Shown: positions 20,008 to 28,132 of the stretch, in pieces | How the letters are laid out: every line of letters starts with the position of its first letter | Numbering within the stretch: the first letter of the stretch is position 1 | From: Tabrizicola sp. | Lineage (GTDB): Bacteria; Pseudomonadota; Alphaproteobacteria; Rhodobacterales; Rhodobacteraceae | DNA length: 64,000 bases | Direction: 5' to 3' | NCBI RefSeq assembly: GCF_030694085.1 | Contig: NZ_JAUXZE010000035.1 | Location: 310,001-374,000 of the forward strand | Position numbers and translations under genes: made by a program | Notes under the pieces: model-generated | What the model saw: only the letters and a program-made list of their open reading frames with translations | Databases searched by the model: none | Told to the model about the DNA's origin: nothing

Positions 20008-21001
20008 TGTCGTAGACCACTTCCAGGCTGGGTTTCACGGCGGCAAAGGAGCCGCGCATGTCGGCGTCCGTCGCGGGATCAAGGACGAAGTTCGACCCGG
20101 TCGTTTCGGCATCGAACAGGCCCAGAAGCCCGTCTTGTGTCAGGGGCTTCGGACGCAGCGGCGGGGCATCGGCGACGGCGCAGGCCAGGACCTCGAAAAG
20201 CGCCCCCCACTGCGTCGCATTGGTCCCAACGATCTGATAATTCGCCGATTTCCGGCGCAGGTCGTCATCGGCTGGGATCGAGGCCAGAACCGGAATGTTG
20301 ACCGCCTTGGCAAAGGCCGCAGCCTCGCCTGTGCCGTCATCCTTGTTGATGACAAGGCCCGCGACGCCGACATTGCCACCCAGCTTGCGGAAGTATTCCA
20401 CCGCCGAGCAGACGTTGTTCGCCACATAAAGCGACTGCAGGTCGTTCGAGCCGACCACGATCACCTTCTGCGCCATGTCGCGGGCAATCGGCAGGCCGAA
20501 GCCGCCGCAAACCACGTCGCCCAGGAAGTCCAAGAGCACATAGTCGAAGTCCCAGTCGTGGAACCCCAGCTTCTCCAAAAGCTCAAACCCGTGGATGATC
20601 CCGCGCCCGCCGCAACCGCGACCGACCTCCGGGCCACCCAGTTCCATCGCGAAGACCCCGCCGCGCTTGAAGCAGACGTCGCCGATCTTCACTTCCTCAC
20701 CGGCCAGCTTCTTGCGGGTCGAGGTCTCGATGATCGTCGGGCAGGCCTTGCCGCCGAACAGCAGGCTGGTCGTGTCCGACTTCGGGTCGCAGCCGATCAG
20801 CAGCACGCGCTTGCCCATCTCGGCCATCATGTGGCTCAGGTTTGCCAGCGTGAACGACTTGCCGATCCCTCCCTTGCCGTAGATCGCGATGATCTGCGTC
20901 TTTTTCGACGGCGGATCATGTGGGACCTCCAGCGAAGGCTCTTCGCTGGCTTCAGCGCGCAGTCGGGCGTCGAAATCCTTCAGATTGGGAACTTCGGTCA
21001 T
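20000..21001 (-). CDS. bchX: Chlorophyllide a reductase iron protein subunit X
   Basis: 333 residues, NifH-like ATPase that donates electrons to BchYZ. The P-loop YGKGGIGKS lies near residue 42. The cysteines bridging the dimer [4Fe-4S] cluster are seen in GRGCGGRGI and [12 protein letters not shown]. The ATG overlaps the bchC stop (ATGA). An open frame continues upstream into bchC but is only a shadow of it. The gene is coupled at its end to the minigene leading to bchY. Confidence 0.97.
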   Translation of the reverse strand: MTEVPNLKDFDARLRAEASEEPSLEVPHDPPSKKTQIIAIYGKGGIGKSFTLANLSHMMAEMGKRVLLIGCDPKSDTTSLLFGGKACPTIIETSTRKKLAGEEVKIGDVCFKRGGVFAMELGGPEVGRGCGGRGIIHGFELLEKLGFHDWDFDYVLLDFLGDVVCGGFGLPIARDMAQKVIVVGSNDLQSLYVANNVCSAVEYFRKLGGNVGVAGLVINKDDGTGEAAAFAKAVNIPVLASIPADDDLRRKSANYQIVGTNATQWGALFEVLACAVADAPPLRPKPLTQDGLLGLFDAETTGSNFVLDPATDADMRGSFAAVKPSLEVVYDNV

Positions 21002-21963
21002 GCAGCAGCACTCCAATCGAGGATCATTTTCAGGCAGGCAGGGTCGGTGAAGGCCCGTTCGTAAGCAGCCCCTGCGTCGGCAGCGGCGGCGCGATGCGTG
21101 ATCAGGCCGTCCAGCGACAGGCGGCCTTCGTCCATCAGGCGACGCGTCGCCTCCAGGTCGGCGGGCTGCCATTCCGAGGCAATCCGCAGCCGCAGTTCCT
21201 TCATGAAGGCGGGCGGGAAGGCAAAGCTGATGGGGGCGGTGTAAAAGCCGCAAAGCACGACCTCGCCGCCCTTCGCCAGGCGCGGGACCAGCGTGTCCAG
21301 CAGCCCGGCCGCGCCCGAGGCATCCAGGATCACCCGATAGTCGCGGCGCGAATCGTCTTCAGGGGCGATGACCTCATACCCCTCGGCACCGGACCGACGA
21401 ATCGCGCCGATCTCCCAGACCGTTGGGGCCGGGCCACCCATTGCCAGCGTGATCCGGGCCAAAAGCCGACCAAGCGTTCCATGTCCGATGATAAGGTCGG
21501 GCAGCGGACCACCGGCCAGCGCATGATAGGCTGTCGCTGCCAGAGCTAGCAGCGCACCCTTTTCGCCATGCGCGGCATCCAAACGGGCCACGCGCGCCGC
21601 AGGCGTTACCAGCACGGCCGAGGCCCCGCCGAACAGGCCCCGCACGCCATCCTCGAAGCAATTCGCGCCGGGGACGAAGACATGGTCGCCGACCCGCAGC
21701 CCGGTTTCGCCACAGGTCTCCAGAACTTCGCCAAAGCTTTCATAGCCGGGGATCAGCGGATAACCCATTCCTGGAAAGGGCGGCATCGTGCCCTGCCAGA
21801 ACAGCTTTTCGGTGCCGGTCGAAATCCCGGAATGATGCACCTTGACCACCACGTCCCCGCTCGCGGGCGCCCTTAATCCGACCCTGCCCAGTTTCAGGGA
21901 TTGGGGACCAGAGAGGATGACGGCATGGGTATCCACGTGCTTGGGACTTTCCTGACTCGGCAC
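20998..21963 (-). CDS. bchC: 3-hydroxyethyl-bacteriochlorophyllide a dehydrogenase
   Basis: 321 residues of the medium-chain dehydrogenase fold ([23 protein letters not shown] as the NAD site). It oxidises the C3 hydroxyethyl group to acetyl, giving bacteriochlorophyllide a. First gene of bchC-X-Y-Z-puf. Two PpsR boxes lie immediately upstream and coincide with a sigma-70-like promoter. An alternative start a few codons in (near VDTHAVIL) is possible, since the first ten residues are not conserved. Confidence 0.95.
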   Translation of the reverse strand: MPSQESPKHVDTHAVILSGPQSLKLGRVGLRAPASGDVVVKVHHSGISTGTEKLFWQGTMPPFPGMGYPLIPGYESFGEVLETCGETGLRVGDHVFVPGANCFEDGVRGLFGGASAVLVTPAARVARLDAAHGEKGALLALAATAYHALAGGPLPDLIIGHGTLGRLLARITLAMGGPAPTVWEIGAIRRSGAEGYEVIAPEDDSRRDYRVILDASGAAGLLDTLVPRLAKGGEVVLCGFYTAPISFAFPPAFMKELRLRIASEWQPADLEATRRLMDEGRLSLDGLITHRAAAADAGAAYERAFTDPACLKMILDWSAAA

Positions 21964-21978
21964 GGTATCCGCGCTTAG

Positions 21979-21996
21979 TGTCAGTCTAGCCTGACA
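21979..21996. promoter_or_regulatory. PpsR/CrtJ box 1 of bchC
   Basis: TGTCAGTCTAGCCTGACA, exact TGT-N12-ACA with full TGTCA/TGACA arms. It contains the likely -10 (TAGACT read on the minus strand). Confidence 0.9.
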
Positions 21997-22010
21997 GTTT
22001 AGGATGTCAA
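21983..22010 (-). promoter_or_regulatory. Predicted bchC promoter
   Basis: Minus strand TTGACA (22005-22010), 16-base spacer, TAGACT (21983-21988). The -35 sits in one PpsR box and the -10 in the other, so bound PpsR would block polymerase. Confidence 0.65.
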
Positions 22011-22022
22011 ACTAATTGGACA
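22005..22022. promoter_or_regulatory. PpsR/CrtJ box 2 of bchC
   Basis: TGTCAAACTAATTGGACA, exact TGT-N12-ACA, eight bases from box 1. This close spacing is the arrangement known for cooperative CrtJ/PpsR binding at bchC. Confidence 0.88.
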
Positions 22023-22064
22023 CATTTCTGTGTAGCCGATTGCAGAAGGTTTGTCCGGCCACGA

Positions 22065-23177
22065 TCAGGCCTTCAGGGCGGTCACGGCCGATGTCACGAA
22101 CGGACGATCTCCGGGGCGGACCCGGATGGTCTGAAACCCAGCCGCCGCCAGCACCGCCGCGATTTCAGCGGCCGACCGTGTGCGCCCGGTCCGCATCGCA
22201 AGAGTGTAAATCGCGAAGTAGACGTCGGTGGCCGGGTCCGGTTGGTCGCCACCCGACATCGGCTCCGAGATCAGGATCATTCCGCCAGCGGGCAACGCAT
22301 TGAAAACCTTAGCGATCAATGCGACGACGCTGGCGTCCGAGTGGTCATAAAGCACCCGGATCAGGCTGATCGTGTCGGCTCCGACCGGGAAGGGATCAGC
22401 CCGGAAATCGCCAGGGCAAAGCCGAAGCCGGTCGCGGAGCGATGGGGGGACAGCGGCCAGAACGGCAGGCATGTCGAATAGGGACAGGGTCAGCCCTGGA
22501 TGCACCTTGCCGACTTCGGCCAGGAATGTCCCGGTGCCGCCGCCCACGTCCAGCAGATGTTGTCGATGTGTCAGGTTGACGAGACGCATCGTATCCTCGG
22601 CGACCAGCACCTGGCTTTCCGCCATCAGCCGACTGTAGCGCGCGGCAAGCCCTGCGTCCTCTTGCGCCAGGGGTCCGAAGACATAAGGCCAGAAGCCCGC
22701 CAGCTGCGTCTCGGTCTGCCCGCGGAAGAAGGCAAGCGGATCGGCAAGGTCGCCGTAAAGCACATGGTGGTGCCGCACCATCGGCTCGAGCCCCGGCACG
22801 GCCAGGAAGGCCGCGCCGCGCGGGGCAAGGTGCCATCGCCCCTGGCGGTCCTGGGACATAAGCTTCAATGCGGCCCCCGCCTTCAAGAGGACGGCCAAAG
22901 GCGCAGGCGGCATGGCGCAGCGTCTGGAAAGGTCCTCGGTCGTCATCGGACCCGCAGCCAGAAAATGCAGCACGCGCCCTTCGACCAGCGCCACCAGAGC
23001 CTGACTTTGCACGAAGCCAGACAGGATGCCGAACAGCGCCTCCCCCTCGCGACGGGCCTTCCAGCGCAGGCCGGGAACCTTCGCCGCCAGCTTGTGAAAG
23101 CGCGGTGACAGCGCCAGTCGGGTCAGTAACCCCAGCGCCTCGGGCCGCGGGGACGGCGGGCGCGGTTCGGCGTTCAT
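22065..23177 (-). CDS. crtF: Demethylspheroidene O-methyltransferase (hydroxyneurosporene methyltransferase)
   Basis: 370 residues. SAM-dependent enzyme that methylates the C1 hydroxyl of the carotenoid end group to give spheroidene. The SAM motif LDVGGGTGTFLAEV lies near residue 215, and the family-typical C-terminus RVRPGDRPFVTSA is present. Its ATG overlaps the crtE stop. The orientation crtE-crtF next to bchC is that of Rhodobacter. Confidence 0.94.
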   Translation of the reverse strand: MNAEPRPPSPRPEALGLLTRLALSPRFHKLAAKVPGLRWKARREGEALFGILSGFVQSQALVALVEGRVLHFLAAGPMTTEDLSRRCAMPPAPLAVLLKAGAALKLMSQDRQGRWHLAPRGAAFLAVPGLEPMVRHHHVLYGDLADPLAFFRGQTETQLAGFWPYVFGPLAQEDAGLAARYSRLMAESQVLVAEDTMRLVNLTHRQHLLDVGGGTGTFLAEVGKVHPGLTLSLFDMPAVLAAVPPSLRDRLRLCPGDFRADPFPVGADTISLIRVLYDHSDASVVALIAKVFNALPAGGMILISEPMSGGDQPDPATDVYFAIYTLAMRTGRTRSAAEIAAVLAAAGFQTIRVRPGDRPFVTSAVTALKA

Positions 23178-24040
23178 CTCGTTGCAGCCTCGGGCAGAAC
23201 GGTCATCTTGCGGGCATAGGCCGTCACCAGATTTGCTAGCATCGCCTCGCCCGGACAGGACGGGATCGACGCAATCGCGCCGCCCAGGATGTCCTTCATA
23301 TGGGCCATCGCCCCCTCGACACCCATCGACTGCACGGCATTGGGCCGCAGATGCGCGGCATCCTGCCCCGCAGGCTTGCCCGTCTGGTCCGAGGTCAGCA
23401 GCGCATCCTTCAGATCATCCGCCACCTGGAAGGCCGCGCCGATCCGGTCGCCAAGGTCGGCCCAGGGCTCGGCCTCCTGTCCCGCCGCCACGGCCCCCAT
23501 CTGGGTCGCCGCCACGAACAGCGCCGCCGTCTTGGCGCGGTGATAGGCCAGAAGATCAACCTTCGACTCGCTTTCCCAGGCCTGCCCCGCGCAGATCCCG
23601 AAGGGCGCGCCCGCGTGGCGTGCCAGGGTGGAGGTCAGCGCAAGCGCCCGGTCGGGGGCCGCAGCACCGGCCTTGGCCAGAACCTCGAAGGCCAGGATGA
23701 TCAGGCTGTCGCCGGACAGGACCGCCAGCGGCTCGCTGAACGCGCGGTGCAGAGTGGGCTTGCCGCGCCGCAGGTCGGCGTCGTCGAACGCGGGCAGGTC
23801 GTCATGCACCAGGCTTGCGCAATGCATCATTTCCAGCGCCACGGCGGCGGCCGTCGACAGCTCTGGCCGGTCGTCGCCACAGGCCGCAGCCACTGCAAGC
23901 AGGATCGTCGGACGGATTCTCGCGCCGCCGGGGAATACGGCATAGGGGATCGCTGCGGAAAGCTTCGGCGGTGCATCCTTGCGGTTCAGGACGGCAAGAC
24001 TGTCGTGAAGCGCCTTTTCGATACGTTCGGCAAACGGCAC
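23174..24040 (-). CDS. crtE: Geranylgeranyl diphosphate synthase
   Basis: 288 residues, the same length as Rhodobacter sphaeroides CrtE. First Asp-rich motif HDDLPAFDDAD near residue 80, second as QVADDLKDA. It makes C20 diphosphate for carotenoids and for the bacteriochlorophyll tail. I choose a GTG start because AAAGGAG stands seven bases before it and the protein then begins PFAERIEKAL like its relatives; an ATG 11 codons earlier lacks such a site. The PpsR box shared with crtD is about 70 bases upstream. Confidence 0.94.
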   Translation of the reverse strand: MPFAERIEKALHDSLAVLNRKDAPPKLSAAIPYAVFPGGARIRPTILLAVAAACGDDRPELSTAAAVALEMMHCASLVHDDLPAFDDADLRRGKPTLHRAFSEPLAVLSGDSLIILAFEVLAKAGAAAPDRALALTSTLARHAGAPFGICAGQAWESESKVDLLAYHRAKTAALFVAATQMGAVAAGQEAEPWADLGDRIGAAFQVADDLKDALLTSDQTGKPAGQDAAHLRPNAVQSMGVEGAMAHMKDILGGAIASIPSCPGEAMLANLVTAYARKMTVLPEAATR

Positions 24041-24110
24041 GGGGGGACTCCTTTGCCCAGGGACCAACTGCATTGGCCCGTCGATTCAGTTTGGCATTGC
24101 AACCGGCATG

Positions 24111-24128
24111 TGTAAACTTGAATTTACA
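24111..24128. promoter_or_regulatory. PpsR/CrtJ box between crtE and crtD
   Basis: TGTAAACTTGAATTTACA, exact TGT-N12-ACA, nearly palindromic. It serves the divergent crtE-crtF and crtD-crtC units. Confidence 0.88.
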
Positions 24129-24166
24129 CTATGCTGTCATTCCCATCTGACACGAGGCCCAAGCCG

Positions 24167-25744
24167 ATGCCCTCCTCCGACAGCACAGGCCGACCCCGCG
24201 CGGTCGTGATCGGCGCGGGGATGGGCGGGCTTGCGGCCGCGATCCGGTTGGCGGCCGGGGGCTGCCAGGTCACTGTGGTCGAGGCTGCGGACGCCCCCGG
24301 CGGCAAGGCCCGCGCCCGCGCGACGGACGCCGGACCCTCCGCAATGGGTCCCACCGTCTTGACCCTGAAAGCCGAAGTCGACGCGCTTTTCGCCCTGGCC
24401 GGCACCAAGACCGAGGCCGAAACCTCCCTGACGCGCCTTCCCCGCCTGGCGCGCCACTGGTGGCCCGGCTCTGGCCCGCTGGACCTGTTCGCGGACCGCG
24501 ACGCGACCATCGAGGCGATCCGCACCTTCGCCGGGGACCGCGAGGCAGACGGTTTCGCCCGGTTCGACAGCCGAACCCGCGCGCTTTACCTGGCCTTCGA
24601 AACTCCGGTGATGCAGGCCGCGAAGCCAGACCTGCCCGCCATCCTGAAGACCACGCTTCGCCAACCCGGCCTCTGGCCCGCGCTTCTTCCCGGCATGACC
24701 CTGGATCGCTGGCTGACCCAGTTCTTCCGCGACCCACGCCTGCGCCAGCTGTTCGGCCGCTACGCCACCTACGTCGGAGGCCGCCCCACCCATACCCCTG
24801 CCGTTCTGTCCCTCGTCTGGCAGGCCGAGGCACAGGGCGTCTGGGCTGTGGCGGACGGCATCCAGGCCCTCGCCCAGGCCCTCGCCCGTGCCGCCGAGAC
24901 TCTGGGCGTGCGCTTCCACTATGCCACAAACGCCCAGCGCATCACCCGCCAGTCCGGTCGCATCGCCCAGGTGGAGACCGACCGGGGCCACCATCCCGCC
25001 GACATCGTCGTCTTCAACGGCGACCCCCGCGCCCTGACCGACGGCCACCTGGGCGAAGCCGCGCAGACCGCCCTGAAGCCCCCCGGCAAGCCCAGCCTTT
25101 CCGCCTGGGTCTGGTCCTTCGCTGCCACGCCCCAGGGCCCGCGCGCGGCGGACCTGATCCACCACAACCTCTTCTTCACCGCCGATCCCGGCGCCGAATT
25201 CGGCCCCATCGGCGAAGGGCAGATGCCTGAAAGCCCCACTCTCTATCTCAATGCCCAGAACCGCGAACTGGGAACCATCCCCGCGCTTGAACGATTCCAG
25301 ATCATCATGAACGGCCCGGCAAATACCTCAGCCAACCGCCCGGACCATCCCGACGAGGACAGATCATGTCACGACCGCACCTTCCCGCCCCTGGAACAGA
25401 TGGGCCTGACCTTCTCGCCCCCGCCGGGATCCGAGGCTCTGACCCGGCCACGGGACCTCGCATCGCGGTTCCCGGCCTCGCTGGGTGGGATTTACGGCGC
25501 CTCACCCGAGGGGGCGCTGGCGGCGTTTCAGCGTCCGGTGGCGCGGACCACCCTGCCGGGTCTTTATCTGGCGGGGGGCGGAGTTCATCCGGGGGCCGGG
25601 GTGCCGATGGCGCTTATCTCCGGCAAGCAGGCCGCCTTACAGGCGCTGAGCGACCTGACTTCAGCCTCGACGTCGGGCCGGACGGCTATGCCTGGTGGTA
25701 TGTCGACGGGATCTCTGAGGACGGAACGAAAGCCGTCTCGCTGA
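24167..25744 (+). CDS. crtD: Methoxyneurosporene (hydroxyneurosporene) desaturase
   Basis: 525 residues from the chosen ATG, 537 if the ATG three bases from the PpsR box is used. FAD motif AVVIGAGMGGLAAAIRLAAGG at the start; C-terminal LYLAGGGVHPGAGVPMALISG closes the FAD site. It desaturates the 3,4 position in the spheroidene branch. The last 29 residues after ALQALSD look unconserved (STSGRTAMPGG...), because the DNA there also encodes the conserved N-terminal part of CrtC in another frame. The stop overlaps the position where crtC translation seems to begin. Confidence 0.93.
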   Translation: MPSSDSTGRPRAVVIGAGMGGLAAAIRLAAGGCQVTVVEAADAPGGKARARATDAGPSAMGPTVLTLKAEVDALFALAGTKTEAETSLTRLPRLARHWWPGSGPLDLFADRDATIEAIRTFAGDREADGFARFDSRTRALYLAFETPVMQAAKPDLPAILKTTLRQPGLWPALLPGMTLDRWLTQFFRDPRLRQLFGRYATYVGGRPTHTPAVLSLVWQAEAQGVWAVADGIQALAQALARAAETLGVRFHYATNAQRITRQSGRIAQVETDRGHHPADIVVFNGDPRALTDGHLGEAAQTALKPPGKPSLSAWVWSFAATPQGPRAADLIHHNLFFTADPGAEFGPIGEGQMPESPTLYLNAQNRELGTIPALERFQIIMNGPANTSANRPDHPDEDRSCHDRTFPPLEQMGLTFSPPPGSEALTRPRDLASRFPASLGGIYGASPEGALAAFQRPVARTTLPGLYLAGGGVHPGAGVPMALISGKQAALQALSDLTSASTSGRTAMPGGMSTGSLRTERKPSR

Positions 25745-26574
25745 TCGCCTTCATCGGGTCCGTCTTCTCGCCCTGGTACAAATGGTCCGGCAGGCGTCAG
25801 CCGCAGAACCACTGCTGCCTGAACGTCGTCACCTCGGGCCTGAACGGTCGCTTCACCATGACCGACCGGGGCCAGCAGGCGCTGAGGCAATCGCCCGACC
25901 GGCTGGACATCGGCCCCTCCTCGGTCACCTGGACCGGGCAGGAACTGGTGATCGACATCAATGAATGGGGCGCGCTGCCGATGGTCACTCCCGTCCGGGG
26001 CCGCGTCATCCTGACCCCTCGCGCGGTCACGCAGACCGAGGTCCTCCTGACCCCTGACGGCGCCCATCTCTGGCGCCCCTTCGCGCCCATCGCCGACATC
26101 GAGGTTCAGCTGACCCAAGGCCACAGCTGGCGCGGCCACGGCTATTTCGACGCGAACTTCGGCACCCGCGCGCTGGAAACGGATTTCAGCTTCTGGACTT
26201 GGGGCCGCTACCCGCTGAAAGACCGAGCCATGTGCTTCTATGACGCGGAACTGCGCGACGGGAGGCACTTCGACCTTGCCGTCGAGATCACCCCCGACGG
26301 CCAGGTCCGCAAGACCACTGCCCCGCCCCGAACCCGCTTTGCCCGAAACCCCTGGGCCGTCCGCCGCGAAACCCGCGCCGACCCGGGGACGAGACCACGC
26401 CCGCACCTGTCGCTACTAGAGGCGCCGTTCTACTCGCGCGCGCTGGTCAAAACCCAGATCGACGGCGAGACGACCATCGGCATGCATGAGGCTCTGGACC
26501 TCACCCGCTTCCGCTCGCAACTGATCAAACCGATGCTTGCCGTCCGGGTCCCGCGCCGCGCCCGCTGGCCCTAG
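25741..26574 (+). CDS. crtC: Carotenoid 1,2-hydratase (hydroxyneurosporene synthase); start codon abnormal
   Basis: The core frame begins IAFIGSVFSPWYKWSGRR and ends AVRVPRRARWP, matching CrtC, which adds water to the C1-C2 double bond of neurosporene. From the CTG overlapping the crtD stop (CTGA) it has 277 codons, near the known length. The same frame upstream (from about 25657) still reads as CrtC (GYAWWYVDGISEDG), yet holds no ATG, GTG, TTG or CTG between 25369 and 25740. The only standard start is an ATG at 25366, behind GAGGA inside crtD, which would add about 125 residues, the first 97 or so unlike the family. I draw the conservative core. Confidence 0.88.
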   Translation: MIAFIGSVFSPWYKWSGRRQPQNHCCLNVVTSGLNGRFTMTDRGQQALRQSPDRLDIGPSSVTWTGQELVIDINEWGALPMVTPVRGRVILTPRAVTQTEVLLTPDGAHLWRPFAPIADIEVQLTQGHSWRGHGYFDANFGTRALETDFSFWTWGRYPLKDRAMCFYDAELRDGRHFDLAVEITPDGQVRKTTAPPRTRFARNPWAVRRETRADPGTRPRPHLSLLEAPFYSRALVKTQIDGETTIGMHEALDLTRFRSQLIKPMLAVRVPRRARWP

Positions 26575-27065
26575 GCGCGCGCCGCGTCGGGGTTCTTCGC
26601 GACATCCGGGTTCAGGGTCATCACCGACCAGTTCAGCGCACCGGCAATCGTGACCCAGGTCAGATACGGCACGAACAGCAGACCCGCGACCCAGTCCACC
26701 CGCCAGAACGCGACCAGCGTCGCGGCCACACCCAGCCACAGCAGCGCCAGCACGACCATCCCGCCCCGCAGCCGCCGCAGCCCGAAGAAGACCGGAGTCC
26801 ACAGGACGTTCAACCCCATCTGCAGGGCAAAGAGCGCCAGCGCCATTCCCACTGATGGGTTCACCCCCGCCTGCCGCGCCACCCGCTCGCCTGCCAGAGC
26901 GATGCAGATGTAAAGCGTTGTCCAGGCCACCGGGAACAGCCAGTTCGGCGGCGTCCAGGAGGGCTTCGCCAGGCTTTCGTACCACGCGCCGGGCGAAAAC
27001 ATCGCGCCCGTGGCGGCCGAAGGGCCGCAGGCCAGAAGGAAGACAAGAAACACCCAGATATCCAT
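26571..27065 (-). CDS. tspO: Tryptophan-rich sensory protein TspO (CrtK)
   Basis: 164 residues, five predicted membrane helices rich in Trp, with WYESLAKPSWTPPNWLFPVAWTTLY and ALNWSVMTLNPD, the TspO/MBR signature. In Rhodobacter TspO binds tetrapyrrole intermediates and lowers photosynthesis gene expression under oxygen. It ends tail to tail with crtC (shared CTAG) and follows crtB on the same strand, the standard location. Confidence 0.95.
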   Translation of the reverse strand: MDIWVFLVFLLACGPSAATGAMFSPGAWYESLAKPSWTPPNWLFPVAWTTLYICIALAGERVARQAGVNPSVGMALALFALQMGLNVLWTPVFFGLRRLRGGMVVLALLWLGVAATLVAFWRVDWVAGLLFVPYLTWVTIAGALNWSVMTLNPDVAKNPDAARA

Positions 27066-27121
27066 GACGCCGATCCGTTGAAGGTTGTGCCGGGAAACGC
27101 CAGCACTCGCGCCGTGGTTCC

Positions 27122-28132
27122 TTAGCCTGCCGCGCCGCGCCTGTCGCGTGCTTCCAGTTGGGCCAGGATATCAAGCAATGTCTCCGACCGTTGCGACCTG
27201 GGCGAACGTTGGCCCGCGGCGTCGACCAGAAAGGCCACCTCGGGTTCCGCACGGGCATGCAGCAGTGCTGGGCGCGGCATCACCTGGGTCAGCGCCGCCG
27301 ATCCCATCGCCCGGCCCATCAGCACCAGCTTCTGCCCCCGGCTGGTCCGCGCGCGCGTCGTCACACTGTCATGCCCGGCCCGCGCCACCTCGGTCCCGAT
27401 GGCGCTGTAGATATGCCGCGCCGCCGCGATCCCCAGCCGACAATCCGCCGGCAACGAGGATATCCCCGCCCCCGCCCGCCGGTAAAGCTCATCCGCCACC
27501 GAAAGAAGCCGCCGCACCACCCGGGCCAGCGCGACCGAGGGTCGGGGGTCCGCAAGGAACCGCTCCACGTCGATCCCCGCCTCGTCCAGCCAGTCCAGGG
27601 GAAGGAACAACCGCCCGGCGCGGGCATCTTCGCCCACGTCTCGGGCAATGTTGGTCAGCTGCATCGCAAGGCCCAGGTCCGCCGCCCGCGACAGCGCATC
27701 GGGATCGCGCACCCGCATCAGCACGCACATCATCACGCCGACGCTGGACGCCACCCTGGCACTATAGGCGTTCAGGTCCGCAAGACTTGCATAGCGCCGC
27801 CCCACCGCGTCCCAGGCCAGCCCTTCCAGCAGCGCATCCGGCAGCGCGCGGGGCATGTCGAAGTCCTCGACCACCGCCGCAAAGGCCCGGTCCGATGGCC
27901 GTGCCTCGGGCCTGCCCGCATAGATCAGGTCCAGTCGTTCGCGCAGCCGCAAGACCGCGCGGGCCTTGTCCTGCACCTCGTCCACGTCATCGTCGGCCAC
28001 CCGGCAGAAAGCATACAAGGCCAGCGCCGGATCGCGCACCCGTGCGGGCAGCAGGCGCGAGGCAGCATGGAACGACAGGCTTCCGGTGCGGATCATCGCC
28101 CGGCAGGCGGCCATATCCTCGGCGCCGATCAT
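27122..28132 (-). CDS. crtB: Phytoene synthase
   Basis: 336 residues. Asp-rich motifs VADDDVDEVQD near residue 45 and NIARDVGEDARAGRLFLP bind the diphosphates of two GGPP molecules during head-to-head condensation to phytoene. The ATG overlaps the crtI stop (ATGA). An in-frame open stretch continues far upstream through crtI but has no meaning as protein. Confidence 0.96.
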   Translation of the reverse strand: MIGAEDMAACRAMIRTGSLSFHAASRLLPARVRDPALALYAFCRVADDDVDEVQDKARAVLRLRERLDLIYAGRPEARPSDRAFAAVVEDFDMPRALPDALLEGLAWDAVGRRYASLADLNAYSARVASSVGVMMCVLMRVRDPDALSRAADLGLAMQLTNIARDVGEDARAGRLFLPLDWLDEAGIDVERFLADPRPSVALARVVRRLLSVADELYRRAGAGISSLPADCRLGIAAARHIYSAIGTEVARAGHDSVTTRARTSRGQKLVLMGRAMGSAALTQVMPRPALLHARAEPEVAFLVDAAGQRSPRSQRSETLLDILAQLEARDRRGAAG

